Assembly: GCF_026151205.1 (NCBI RefSeq)
Contig: NC_087077.1
Location: 4,712,001-4,776,000, forward strand
Reading direction: 5' to 3'
Source: Bolinopsis microptera
Lineage: Eukaryota > Ctenophora > Tentaculata > Lobata > Bolinopsidae
DNA: 64,000 bases
This document shows, one piece after another, positions 1-9,800 of the stretch. A program made the position numbers and the translations under genes. Numbering within the stretch: the stretch's first letter is position 1; each line of letters starts with the position of its first letter. The notes beneath the pieces are model-generated. The model worked only from the letters and a program-made list of their open reading frames with translations. It was not told the DNA's origin and ran no database searches.

Positions 1-33
1 AAACTGGGTGATACAGTCACCAAAAAAAAATAC

Positions 34-127
34 TAAGTATGATAAGTTAATAAATTAAATGTGGTCTATAAAACTACCACTAAGTATAATAGGTCAATAA
101 ATTAAAAGTGGTTTATAAAACTACCAC
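34..127. repeat. Two tandem copies of a 47-bp unit in the LINE 3' region
   Basis: Positions 34-80 and 81-127 are about 87% identical and both end in ATAAAACTACCAC. The pair lies just downstream of ORF2, so it is probably part of the 3' UTR, where LINEs often carry short tandem units recognised by their reverse transcriptase (inference). Confidence 0.8.
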
Positions 128-262
128 TGTGGGAACCCCTTCTCCAGTTAAAACATGTCAGTCATGTGCAAAATCAATCAGAATGGTAAGGTGGTAAAAA
201 AGGGAATATCTTTTCGATACATCAATTATATATGCCTCAGATTTAAAAGAATTAGAAGTTAC

Positions 263-3238
263 TTAGTTATCGGCGACTATGATTGCAGTGTAAAATTTGT
301 CATATGAATTGTCGACGGTATAATTAGGGTCTGTTGTTATAGATGATAGTAGCTGTTTCTTATACGAATCACTAAAGCTTTTAACATCGGGCAGATTTCG
401 TAGATCTGTTGGAACATTATTCCAACATTTTGCCCCCAAGTATTGAAAGTTTTTATGTGATGTTGATCTATTGACATAAAGGTTGCAGCTTTCGCCGCTC
501 CTACTACCTCCTGATATGTAACTAAATTTGTTCATAAAGTTTGTAGGACAATTGTCATGGATGATTCTAAACATATAATTTGACAGATGGAGTTGTCGTC
601 TAAGATGGAGTGGTAACCATTTCATGTCTCTATAAACATTAAGGCTGCTCTCTGTTTTTGGAACGTTGAGAGCTATTTTGGCTACCTTTTTGTACAGAGT
701 GTCAAGTTCAGCAAGTTTTGTCTTGCCAGCTCTACAATAGATCGTGTCTAAATAATCGAATTGTGGCAACATGAGTGCATTGGCAAACATTTTCCTATAT
801 TTAATGGGTAGCAGTGCTTTACTTCTATACATGGCACCAATTCTCTTCATGACCTTCCTAATAATATAATCTACATGGCTTTTGAAGTTTAATTTACTAT
901 CTAGAATGAGGCCAAGATATTTTGTCTCTTTGCACTCCTTGATTGTGAAAGTTACCTCATTACAATCAATGGTTATTTCATCATGTTGGTCAACAGAATC
1001 AAACAATAGGAATTCAGTCTTCTTTTCATTGAGTGATAATTTATTAACACTGAGCCATTTAAAGATTGTCATAAGTTCTATTTTCATGTTTATAAATGTG
1101 CTTCTGCAGGTTTGATCAAAGAATAGTGCACCATCATCTGCAAATAGATAGGGCTTAGATAGGTTACAGGCATAAATGATGTCATTTATGAAGATACTAA
1201 ATAATATAGGCCCAATGATGCTTCCTTGTGGTACACCACTCAGAACTTCTAAAAATGAGCTTAGATTGCCATTGATCCTAGTGCATTGATATCTACAAGA
1301 TAAGAAGTTCTTAAACCAGGTTAAAGCAATGCCACCAATTCCATAATATGCCAATTTTTGAAGCAATATTTCATGATTCACTGTGTCAAAGGCCTTCTTA
1401 AGATCAAGAAAGATGATTCCTGGTTTATAAGACTTAGATTTACTCATATATATTTCGTCCATCAGATCGTACATCAGATAAGTTGTGGAGTGATTTTTCC
1501 GAAAGCCATATTGATGCCGGATGAAAAGTTTGTTCTCTTCCATGTAATCAGTGAGTTGCTTGCCGACAAAGTATTCTATAAGTTTTCCTACAAGTGGAAG
1601 GATGGATATTGGCCTGTAATTATTAGGATCATCTTTCATTCCTGCCTTATGGATGGGAGTTACTCTAGCTTTTTTACAAAGGGTTGGTACAACACCTGTA
1701 TTAAGGCTCAGATTGACAATGTGGGTCAGTGGCTCAACTATGTGTGGTACAGCTTGCTTAAGTAAAAATAGAGGCACATTGTCATATGAGGCCTTGTCAT
1801 TCTTGAGCGTTTCGACATACATTAGGATATCAGTTTCATTTATTTCTTGGAATCTATCAAATGAGATATTAGAAGTTCTAGGAGGTAAAAAATCAGTAAA
1901 ACTAACTCTTTCAATATTGGGGGCCTGATTTTGTAATCTTGATCCAACATTTGCAAAATGAAAGTTAAATAGCTCAGGATCATTCTCATTGATAGTTTGA
2001 CAATTAGTTGTACCAGGGGTCATATTTGATGCCAGTTTGATAGTTTTCCATATCCCTTTAAGATCATTCTTGGCACTTTTAACTTGTAGATCATCGATTA
2101 CATTAGCCTTTTTGCAGGTTTTAGCTAATTTATTTCTAATATTTCTCTGAATCTTGTAGCAATCCCAGGCCTCATTACACTTTATACATTTGCTACATGT
2201 ACCACATTTATTGCAATTTCCATTGTCTCTCTTATCCTTCTTTTTACGGAATTTCTTTAGAAGAAAATGTGTATGATTAATGGCATATAAAAGTTCAGTA
2301 GAAGGTTTATGTATGAACTTTTCATGCCTTTCTATGGTCTTGCAAGGGAAGAAGGTTGCATATGCCTGTTCAATATGATGACAAAGGCCAGCTGTGATAG
2401 CTTCAACATCTGTACTTTCCAATAGTGGACTGTAATCAGAACAGGTGTCTAGATAGTCTAAGAATTGTTTAACATTACGTTTACAATGATTTCTAATTTC
2501 AACCTTATCAAATTTAGGAGCTATAGGTACTTTACAATCTATCTCACACATAATAGCTTGATGATCTCCAATACGTTCATCAAGAACAGAAGATTGGACA
2601 AAATCTGCATAACAGTTAGTGAATATTACATCAATAGTAGTCTGGGTAACATTGTCTCCACGTTTAGCAACTCTAGTTATCCCTTGAATGGTTTGAACTA
2701 GATTGTAACATCTCAAGGTCATATCTAATTTTTTGTACTGGGTGGATGAGATATTATTCTGGTCAATGTTTATATCCCCAATCCAGATAACCTTTTTCCC
2801 ATTCAATTTTTTCATGCAAAAATGAATGTATTCAATAAAGTTATCAACACTGCAATAATTTCCAGAGCGATAGAAGCAGCAAACATTGATCTTGCTATTC
2901 TTAAGCTTCACCCATAATGCTTCAATGTTATCAAGCTTACTATCCATAACTAATTCTGTGTAAGCTAGTTTTTTGTTTATCATTAAGCCATAACCACCCC
3001 TAGAACTGTTTGGCCTGTCGCATCGCATAAGGTTGAAGGAGGAAGGAATATTTATGGTGTCTGTGTCAATAGTATCATTAAGATTCATCTCATTTAGGGA
3101 AAGTATGTCTAATTTATGATCTCTAATAAGTTGGGAAAGTTCATTACTTTTAGCTAAATTGAGAAGCCCTCCTTGAATGTTACAATGACCAATGCAGAGG
3201 TTGTGAAACCTATCAGCTGCATTATTAAAATTTGTCAT
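263..3238 (-). CDS. LINE ORF2: APE endonuclease and reverse transcriptase
   Basis: A 991-residue polyprotein that nicks target DNA and copies the element RNA there. Residues about 10-230 form an apurinic/apyrimidinic-type endonuclease: an N-terminal Asn in HCNIQGG, a catalytic Glu in SLNEMN, IGDIN in the middle and GDHQAI at the end. A cysteine-rich stretch CNKCGTCSKCIKCNEAWDC follows near residue 345, an unusual placement between endonuclease and RT. The RT domain (about 500-790) has the fingers motif VTPIHKAG, the GVPQGSIIGPILFSIFIND block and the catalytic FADD box. The C-terminal part (KWLPLHLRRQ, then PTDLRNLPD near the end) is typical of CR1/L2/Crack-type LINEs. There is no RNase H. The start is the first ATG after ORF1. 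The frame is uninterrupted. Confidence 0.96.
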   Translation of the reverse strand: MTNFNNAADRFHNLCIGHCNIQGGLLNLAKSNELSQLIRDHKLDILSLNEMNLNDTIDTDTINIPSSFNLMRCDRPNSSRGGYGLMINKKLAYTELVMDSKLDNIEALWVKLKNSKINVCCFYRSGNYCSVDNFIEYIHFCMKKLNGKKVIWIGDINIDQNNISSTQYKKLDMTLRCYNLVQTIQGITRVAKRGDNVTQTTIDVIFTNCYADFVQSSVLDERIGDHQAIMCEIDCKVPIAPKFDKVEIRNHCKRNVKQFLDYLDTCSDYSPLLESTDVEAITAGLCHHIEQAYATFFPCKTIERHEKFIHKPSTELLYAINHTHFLLKKFRKKKDKRDNGNCNKCGTCSKCIKCNEAWDCYKIQRNIRNKLAKTCKKANVIDDLQVKSAKNDLKGIWKTIKLASNMTPGTTNCQTINENDPELFNFHFANVGSRLQNQAPNIERVSFTDFLPPRTSNISFDRFQEINETDILMYVETLKNDKASYDNVPLFLLKQAVPHIVEPLTHIVNLSLNTGVVPTLCKKARVTPIHKAGMKDDPNNYRPISILPLVGKLIEYFVGKQLTDYMEENKLFIRHQYGFRKNHSTTYLMYDLMDEIYMSKSKSYKPGIIFLDLKKAFDTVNHEILLQKLAYYGIGGIALTWFKNFLSCRYQCTRINGNLSSFLEVLSGVPQGSIIGPILFSIFINDIIYACNLSKPYLFADDGALFFDQTCRSTFINMKIELMTIFKWLSVNKLSLNEKKTEFLLFDSVDQHDEITIDCNEVTFTIKECKETKYLGLILDSKLNFKSHVDYIIRKVMKRIGAMYRSKALLPIKYRKMFANALMLPQFDYLDTIYCRAGKTKLAELDTLYKKVAKIALNVPKTESSLNVYRDMKWLPLHLRRQLHLSNYMFRIIHDNCPTNFMNKFSYISGGSRSGESCNLYVNRSTSHKNFQYLGAKCWNNVPTDLRNLPDVKSFSDSYKKQLLSSITTDPNYTVDNSYDKFYTAIIVADN

Positions 3239-3394
3239 CTTGTGAATCTTATTAATTCACAATGGAATGAATAAAAGTTGTAAAGTTGTGTTTAAACTAA
3301 AAAAACAGAATAAAAGCAGGTTGTATTTGTCTGGATGTCGTACTGTAAAAATAAAACTGATGGTAGGAGTGTTATGTCAGTATTCAGCAGTATT

Positions 3395-5047
3395 CTAATG
3401 GTGTGCATGATACTTCAAGTGCCTTGCTAATTTAACTATGCCATAATCATTGAGATGGACATTATCCTCTCCATAACTACTAAAAAATGACGATTTTCTA
3501 AAGCCTTTCTTATCACTAAACAAGAAACGATTTGTCTCGGTTGAGAGCAGTTTTACATAGGTGTATTTTCTTTGCAGATTTGATATACACTCATTGATAT
3601 CAGTTATAACCTTGTTTCTGGAGAAACTCTCCCGAGGTAATAAGTTAACAATTTTAATATCAGCTCCAGGTGCCCACTTGTGAAGGAAAAGTACAAGTTT
3701 TTCAATACAATTGTTTGTAAAGTCAAGAGCTCTAGCATCACCAGAAAAACTATCAGGGCACAGAAGTTTAGTCCTCATGTTGCGAGGGCTGTTCAGGATA
3801 GAGTCCACGTCATTTGTACCACACATAAGTACAATGCTTTTCACATTATTGGTATTAAGAGTGTCTTTTCTTACATCTGATTGAAACCGTTCATTGATTG
3901 CATTGGCTGTGGCACCAGGGTAGCTGAATACATGTGCCTCATGATGTTTGGACGATAGCTTTTCTCCCTCTAATTTGGAGAACATACTAGAGCTAATGTA
4001 GACACACGAAGATTTACCAGAATGTTCTATTGATCTAGTCTTAGGGGCCGAGGGTTCGGTGTTCTTAACTTGACTGGAAACATCAGACAGAGTAGATAAG
4101 GTTGCGCTGCCATCAATTAGGCGCAGAGTAATGCTTATTCTCATGGTTTCAGACTTGTCCTGGATGAGGCTGTGTTCAAAGCTGGTCTGGGATTGTCTGG
4201 TCATATTCATTATGTCACCATGGGAGAGGGTGAGGTCAGCAATATGAGCTCTAAGTTTGGATCTGAAGCTTAGGACTCTAGTAGCCCCTAAAGAGATGGT
4301 GGAGATCATGGAGCCTGGTGAAATTGACCTCTCGTCATCCGAGTGAAAGGGAATTCCTTGCTGACCATTTCTATACTTGGTAATCATAGCACTATTGAAT
4401 TTCAATTTTGGGAACTGTGAGCGTAAGCGTTCTAAAATAGACTTTAGGTATGGATTGTCTGCTACTGGCCTTGTGTTATGAAAGCCTCCATTGTAAGCGT
4501 AGGGAAAGTCCCCGTAATATGCAACTGCCCTATTCTCAAACTTATGAGTATAGTGGGTTTCTATATCTAACTTGGCAGTGTCAACAAACTGAAAAACTCC
4601 TCGACTCAAATCTTGGTATGGATTGATAGAGTTGGTCACATCATTGTCACCATTTACAGAGTGTTTGGGATTTTCCAAATTGATAATTTCTGCTGAATGT
4701 TCACTGTCTTCTGCTAATTTGGATAGCTCTTGGGTTAACTCAGAAACAAGATGCGAGGATGACCTATTACTGAGGGGAACATTGATAGACTGTTCACAGT
4801 GATCAGGTACCTGGGGCAACACAGGGATAAGTGAACCATCGCTGAGGGGAACTTTGAGTGCACTGTCACTTTCTGATAATTGTTTATAGAGAAAAGAAAT
4901 TTGCCGACGAAGACTATCATTCTCTCTTAATAGAGTTAAACAATTTGAACATTTATCAGTAGGACAAGAGCCGTTGCTGGGGAATTTAACAGAATTCCCT
5001 CGATATCTCAGATTGTAATGTCTTGAGCCAACTGGTATTCTAGACAT
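3395..5047 (-). CDS. LINE ORF1: AlkB-like dioxygenase plus SGNH esterase
   Basis: A 550-residue ORF1 product. Residues 28-60 have a CxxxxCxxC cluster (CPTDKCSNC) and a short heptad-like helix. Residues about 150-312 match the AlkB family of 2-oxoglutarate/Fe(II) dioxygenases: FHSDDE supplies His235 and Asp237, FEHSL supplies the distal His292, and RISITLR (303-309) is the RxxxxxR motif that binds 2-oxoglutarate and substrate. AlkB enzymes remove methyl groups from nucleic acid bases. Residues about 348-550 match an SGNH hydrolase, a known ORF1 module in CR1-type LINEs: Ser354 in ISSSM (the usual Gly-Asp before Ser is Ser-Ser), a Gly in SYPGAT, GTND with Asn412, and a final DNVHLN supplying Asp and His. 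Demethylation of element RNA or cDNA is inference. Esterase activity is uncertain because of the altered first block. Confidence 0.92.
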   Translation of the reverse strand: MSRIPVGSRHYNLRYRGNSVKFPSNGSCPTDKCSNCLTLLRENDSLRRQISFLYKQLSESDSALKVPLSDGSLIPVLPQVPDHCEQSINVPLSNRSSSHLVSELTQELSKLAEDSEHSAEIINLENPKHSVNGDNDVTNSINPYQDLSRGVFQFVDTAKLDIETHYTHKFENRAVAYYGDFPYAYNGGFHNTRPVADNPYLKSILERLRSQFPKLKFNSAMITKYRNGQQGIPFHSDDERSISPGSMISTISLGATRVLSFRSKLRAHIADLTLSHGDIMNMTRQSQTSFEHSLIQDKSETMRISITLRLIDGSATLSTLSDVSSQVKNTEPSAPKTRSIEHSGKSSCVYISSSMFSKLEGEKLSSKHHEAHVFSYPGATANAINERFQSDVRKDTLNTNNVKSIVLMCGTNDVDSILNSPRNMRTKLLCPDSFSGDARALDFTNNCIEKLVLFLHKWAPGADIKIVNLLPRESFSRNKVITDINECISNLQRKYTYVKLLSTETNRFLFSDKKGFRKSSFFSSYGEDNVHLNDYGIVKLARHLKYHAHH

Positions 5048-5300
5048 AGTTTATCACAAAAAGATGCTACTGTTCGAAATTTAGTTAATGATTACAGTAC
5101 CTTTGTAGCACTCCGGAGGATAAGGATAAGTGATGTCTGATAATCTTTAGGTGATAGATGGGAGTAAACTGCTTTAAAAACCGATGTCTGATAGTCCTTA
5201 GGATGTCTTTAAGATAACTTTATCGTGCAACAACCATTTACATTGACATACAACCTGTAATGGTCGTTACATTTACCGAGGCATTAGTTCCCACTGGGGG

Positions 5301-6849
5301 TCCTCAATAAATGTAATAGATTTGTAGTGTTGTAATTAGTTTAAAACTAAAAACGATAGATGGGTCTCATGTTTGGTCATTGGTGTCCACCTTTTTTCCT
5401 CGGTACCCTCTTAGAGCAATAAAAGTTGTTTTCAACATTGCAAATTTTATCCTCGTTCTCACATGCACTAAATAACATTTAAAATTAAAAGTGTTTTAGT
5501 ATAATGTCTCTGTTGATATGAATAGGGAGTTTGAATAGGTAATAAGTATCATAGCACAGCAACAATCATTTAACAGCACTTGTTCGTCCATTAAAACCAA
5601 ATTATTTGACTTTTTAGAATAAAACCAGCCCACCTCATCATGGTTGCAATTCCTCAAAATTGATCAGTCCATGACGCTTGTTTTAATGTAATAAAGGAAG
5701 GATAAAATTATTATGTCAAATACCCTGTCAGAACTCAAGTTGACTCAGAGGGCTTTATCATTGCGGGTTTAAATAATGGCGGGTTAAAATATGGCGTAGT
5801 TTCCGAAAAACTGCCAAATTTAAACCGCTATAATTAAACGAACTAAGGTAGGTACCCTTGATAGTATATAATCTTTGCTTTACTAGTAAAGCAAAGATTT
5901 TAATACATAATGTATTAAAGGAAGTGATTTCTCTCCGTGGAGACGAAGTGCAAGAAAGAACTTCGTTAATATTAGAGAGTGGGGGGGGGGGGGGGGATTT
6001 AGGGGGTGCCAAATCGTCATATGAATATTGGACAATTTTGAAAAACTTAAATAAAACACTAGCTAAACTGTGCGTTTTGTTCTAGAGATTTTTTCGAGAT
6101 TCTACTGGCTTATTCTCTAAAATCACCTGATTTGTCCAATTTAACGTTTCCAATATGAGGGGGAAGGGGTGCCAACAGGGGGTGCTTCTTTGGCAGGGGG
6201 GTGTCAACATGCAATGTTATGACTTATGCCATTGCCATCTAAAGATTGAGCACTTGTTTGGGGCGACTGCGGCTGCATACTATCATTACTGACTTGTTAA
6301 TTTCATAATAAACGTCAGCTAACGCTCAAGTGCTCTTAATTTTACACTCAAGAGCCATGCAATTGAACTGAACCCATGCATGTTAAGCCCTATTTCGGGA
6401 ATGAAATGGCCGCAGTAATTGGGGTTGGCTATAAATTGGGGCTTGGTATATCAAGCCTCAAAGTTTTACTGTACTATGATTGATACAAGGGGAAATAAGA
6501 TATCTGAATGGGGATTATCAAATTAGACATTGACATTTTTTAAAAGGGAAAGTAAATTGATTTTTAGTAGTATGAAAGGTTCTGAAAGATTATACCCAGA
6601 CTTAAACAAATATTATTATCAAAGTTTATTTACTAGGCACTAGAATGTGAGATCTGGTCATGATATAGAGGGTGAATGGAGTGGGGTTCAGGATGAATTC
6701 TGAAGACTCAACAGCCCCTAACAGCCAATTTACTTTTCACAGGTAGCTGCTGATTGATATTGTTTTATTGATATACTTTACTGACCTGCAAGAAAGTATT
6801 CATCCTGTTTCTTCATTTGCTTTGACTGTAAACAACAAAAATGTTCCAG
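5301..6849. other. Spacer between LINE and NEURL2-like gene
   Basis: No convincing coding exon was found. It holds the probable 5' end of the LINE, a GCGGGTTTAAAT / ATTTAAACCGC inverted pair (about 5762-5836), two palindromes (5870-5917), a poly-G run (5981-5996) and GGGGGTG-rich sequence to 6210. The missing first exon of the NEURL2-like gene is probably here or further upstream, but no donor with the required phase could be chosen confidently. Confidence 0.5.
5870..5917. repeat. Two adjacent perfect palindromes
   Basis: Positions 5870-5899 form a perfect 30-bp palindrome centred on ACTAGT. Immediately after it, 5901-5917 (TAATACATAATGTATTA) is a second palindrome around a single central base. 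No loop, tract of T or gene boundary suggests a transcription terminator. They may be remnants of a foldback element. Confidence 0.85.
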
Positions 6850-9800
6850 AATTCACGGATCCAGAATACGATTGAGCAATAGCAGTAAAACAGCAACCAG
6901 GCTTGAAGCAGCAAAGTTCTACGATAATGGAGTTGTGTACTCTGCCCTACCACTTTCAGGACATGCTAAATTTGTTGTCCAGGTATGCAGAGAAGTATCT
7001 AATGTTTTACTGAAACTTTTGTTTTATAAATAAATCTATCTAAAATTACAAATTTATGTGTTTCTTTCTAAAATTATTAAATCATTCAAAATGATAAGTT
7101 ATTTTATGTCCAGGCCCAAGAACTTGCAGTTGGATGGAGTGGAAGTTTTAAAATAGGAGTGATTCTCATTTCACCCGAGGTCTTCAAAGATGGTTTCCAA
7201 CCACCAAGGTATGATAAATGTTTTAAGTTTAGTAACCAAATGGTATTCCTAACACATCTTAGGTTCCTGGGGATTTGAGATTATTTTTTCATGATAATGG
7301 CCTGGCATAACCACCTTCTGTTTAACAGCCCAATCTAATTGTGATTAGTATATCGTCTCAATGTTTCCCACCGTAGTTCATCCAGTCGGTATTGGTTGAC
7401 ACAAGAGCGTTTTGTAACTGAATGTTGCTTCCCCTTCCTTCATCGGTACCGGTAACTAACTCGCTCACCTCACCAGCCATTGTACATTGTATATTGTACA
7501 TTGTATATTGTACATTGTACATTGTATATTGTAGTACCATTACCTTTCTGTAGATGTATACTGTATAGTTGCAAAGTGCGCTAGTAAACATTGCGGGGTA
7601 TGTTGCACTGCTTACTTTCTTATCCATGCATTCTTACTCAGTTTCACTGTTCACTCAATGCATCATAACCTAGTAAATGGTATAGTGGTTGGAGCATGAG
7701 CATTAAGTTTACTATTTGTAAATAAATACTCATTTCGAAGCATCTTATGTGGGAACTTAATCTGTAATTTATGCTATTGTCATGGCAGCCAAATACTAAA
7801 CCTGTATGATCCCACATCCAGAAAGTTTTAAATTTCCTCACAGTTTAATGTTTCCCCAAAAAAATGTACAAAATTTCGGCCACAATCCAAAATTTCGCCT
7901 TCTGGATGTGGGTGTATGACGTTTGGTGGCTGTGCATGTGTTATTATATCATGTTAACAGCATGTAACAATGCTGGAAGCAGCAAGGGTGTCCAAACCTT
8001 TAAATATAGGATTAACTGTCTTGCTAGTTGCTGGGAACATTGAAAGTATTTAATAATTTCATAAGAATGTTACATCAGTTGCTGTCTGCTGGGTTTGTTT
8101 TTAGTAAATATAACTCGGCTGGCAGGGAGGTAATATGCACATTTCTATGCAGTTATTCCTACTTTTAGCGATCTGAACTTAATAATACAGGGTGGGCCAA
8201 AAGTCAGTACCCATACGTTGGCCTTTATAGCTCAGTCACTGAGTGCCCAATTTAAATACTTCTTTCTGGTATGACTTAGTACCACCACTGGTTCGAGGAA
8301 TTTGTCAACTCGAAAAATATTCGCGTTCATTTTTTTCAAATGGAGGTTCATTTTCACATTTAATTGATAGTTTGGATAGTCGGATCAAGCTAAATGTTAT
8401 TGAATTGTGTTTGGCCATTCGAATTACGTTTTTCCTGAAGGAATTAGAACTGTAGCTTCTCAGATGACCGAGATATGAAGCATAACGAGTTTATTCATTA
8501 CGTGTGATCAGGTGATTGGTTTACCTAATCACGTGATAAGGTGACCCCGTTAACTACCCCGTTAAACATTATGGGAATTGTTAAGGGTGCCCAATTAAGG
8601 TGTCGTGTCACGGTGTCACATAATCACCCAGTCAATTTTGTTAACGAGATACAGAAAATGCTTGATAACTTCGTCATTTCTAATCCGTTTTGCCTCATGT
8701 TTTTAGATCATATGCAACATTTGATAATCTACAGTCTCTGGAAAAATTAGGCGTTCAGCATGTTCAGAGAAAACAATATAGGTGTTTTAATATTGAATGG
8801 GCGTGGTCTAAAATATTCGAATTTTCAAATTTTGACGACGGAATCCTCGAACCAGTAAGTACAGTATGCCATCTGCAAAGCAACAGCTCTCAAATATGAA
8901 ACACGGCGGAGCTATTAAGGCCAATGTATGGGTACTGACTTTTGGCCCACCCTGTACATTTCCTCAATCCTCTATAATCTACAAAATTCATATACAGAAA
9001 TCAGGTTTCTTTTCCCATAAGTCGGTCTCTTGAAATGACTATTGGGGCTGCACTGTTAATATTAGTATGATTCTTTTTCCATTAGTGCTCCTTCACTGCA
9101 ACAACATAAAATCAATTAAAAAACCTCAAAGCTGAGAGCAGATAAATAAATAACACTCATTTAAAAGTTTACCCAACAAATGTGCATATCCTCTCTCTCT
9201 CTTAGCATTACGTCACATGTTAGTTACATGATCACTCCAGGTACTCTCCAGCTATGCCTCACTCGTGGGTCTGGAGCAGTCTGTCACTGCATGTCGGACA
9301 GGACCTCAAGATATCTTACGGGTCTGTTAACTTGGAGGATCTCAAGAAGGTGGGTTTAACAATTAAATGTTACATTTCAGAGTGATATCTGATATCTCTA
9401 AATTTAGAGATACGTGATAATGTGAAATTTGAAGATCATAACGAAATGATAGAACTCACTACTCAGAAGTCAGAATACACCATTAAAATGTAATATACTG
9501 AACTGTATTAGTGTATTTATCACAATACTGGGTATCTCTTGTTTGAATTACATTAAATTAACATACTTATGTTCACTTGTTACGTGCAGTAGGAAATATA
9601 CAGGGGGGCCGGGGGCAAAAGTCAGTGCACTGCAGTGTAGGTTGTCTTGTGGAGAAACGTGTGCTATACTATTAAAATAACCAATTAAATACATGATCAC
9701 AAACTTAGCATTAATGTGTATAACCCTCGTTTTGTCGTCAAGTAATGTAGTTTATGAAAACTTACTGTATCACTTAAAATGCTCTATAAATATTTCACGG

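Larger units (their letters stand above)
1..5300 (-). mobile_element. Non-LTR retrotransposon (LINE, CR1/L2-like), two intact ORFs
   Basis: A minus-strand LINE with two long open frames in the standard order: ORF1 (550 codons), 156 bp of spacer, then ORF2 (991 codons, endonuclease plus reverse transcriptase). Neither frame has a stop or frameshift, so the copy is young or still competent. The 3' region (window positions about 1-262) is non-coding and holds two copies of a 47-bp unit. The 5' UTR lies upstream of 5047 and contains two imperfect copies of a short motif near 5128 and 5187. The exact 5' and 3' ends cannot be set without a second copy, so the stated limits are approximate. Assignment to the CR1/L2 side of the Jockey group is inferred from ORF2 architecture. 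Confidence 0.9.

Noticed and set aside
7358-7627. 89-codon minus-strand frame with YTMYNVQYTMYN repeats
   Set aside because: Translation of the intronic ACATTGT microsatellite.
8541-8750. About 70-codon frames conserved between both mariner-like copies
   Set aside because: Conserved only because the elements are recent copies; no DDE/D transposase motif and shifting stops.
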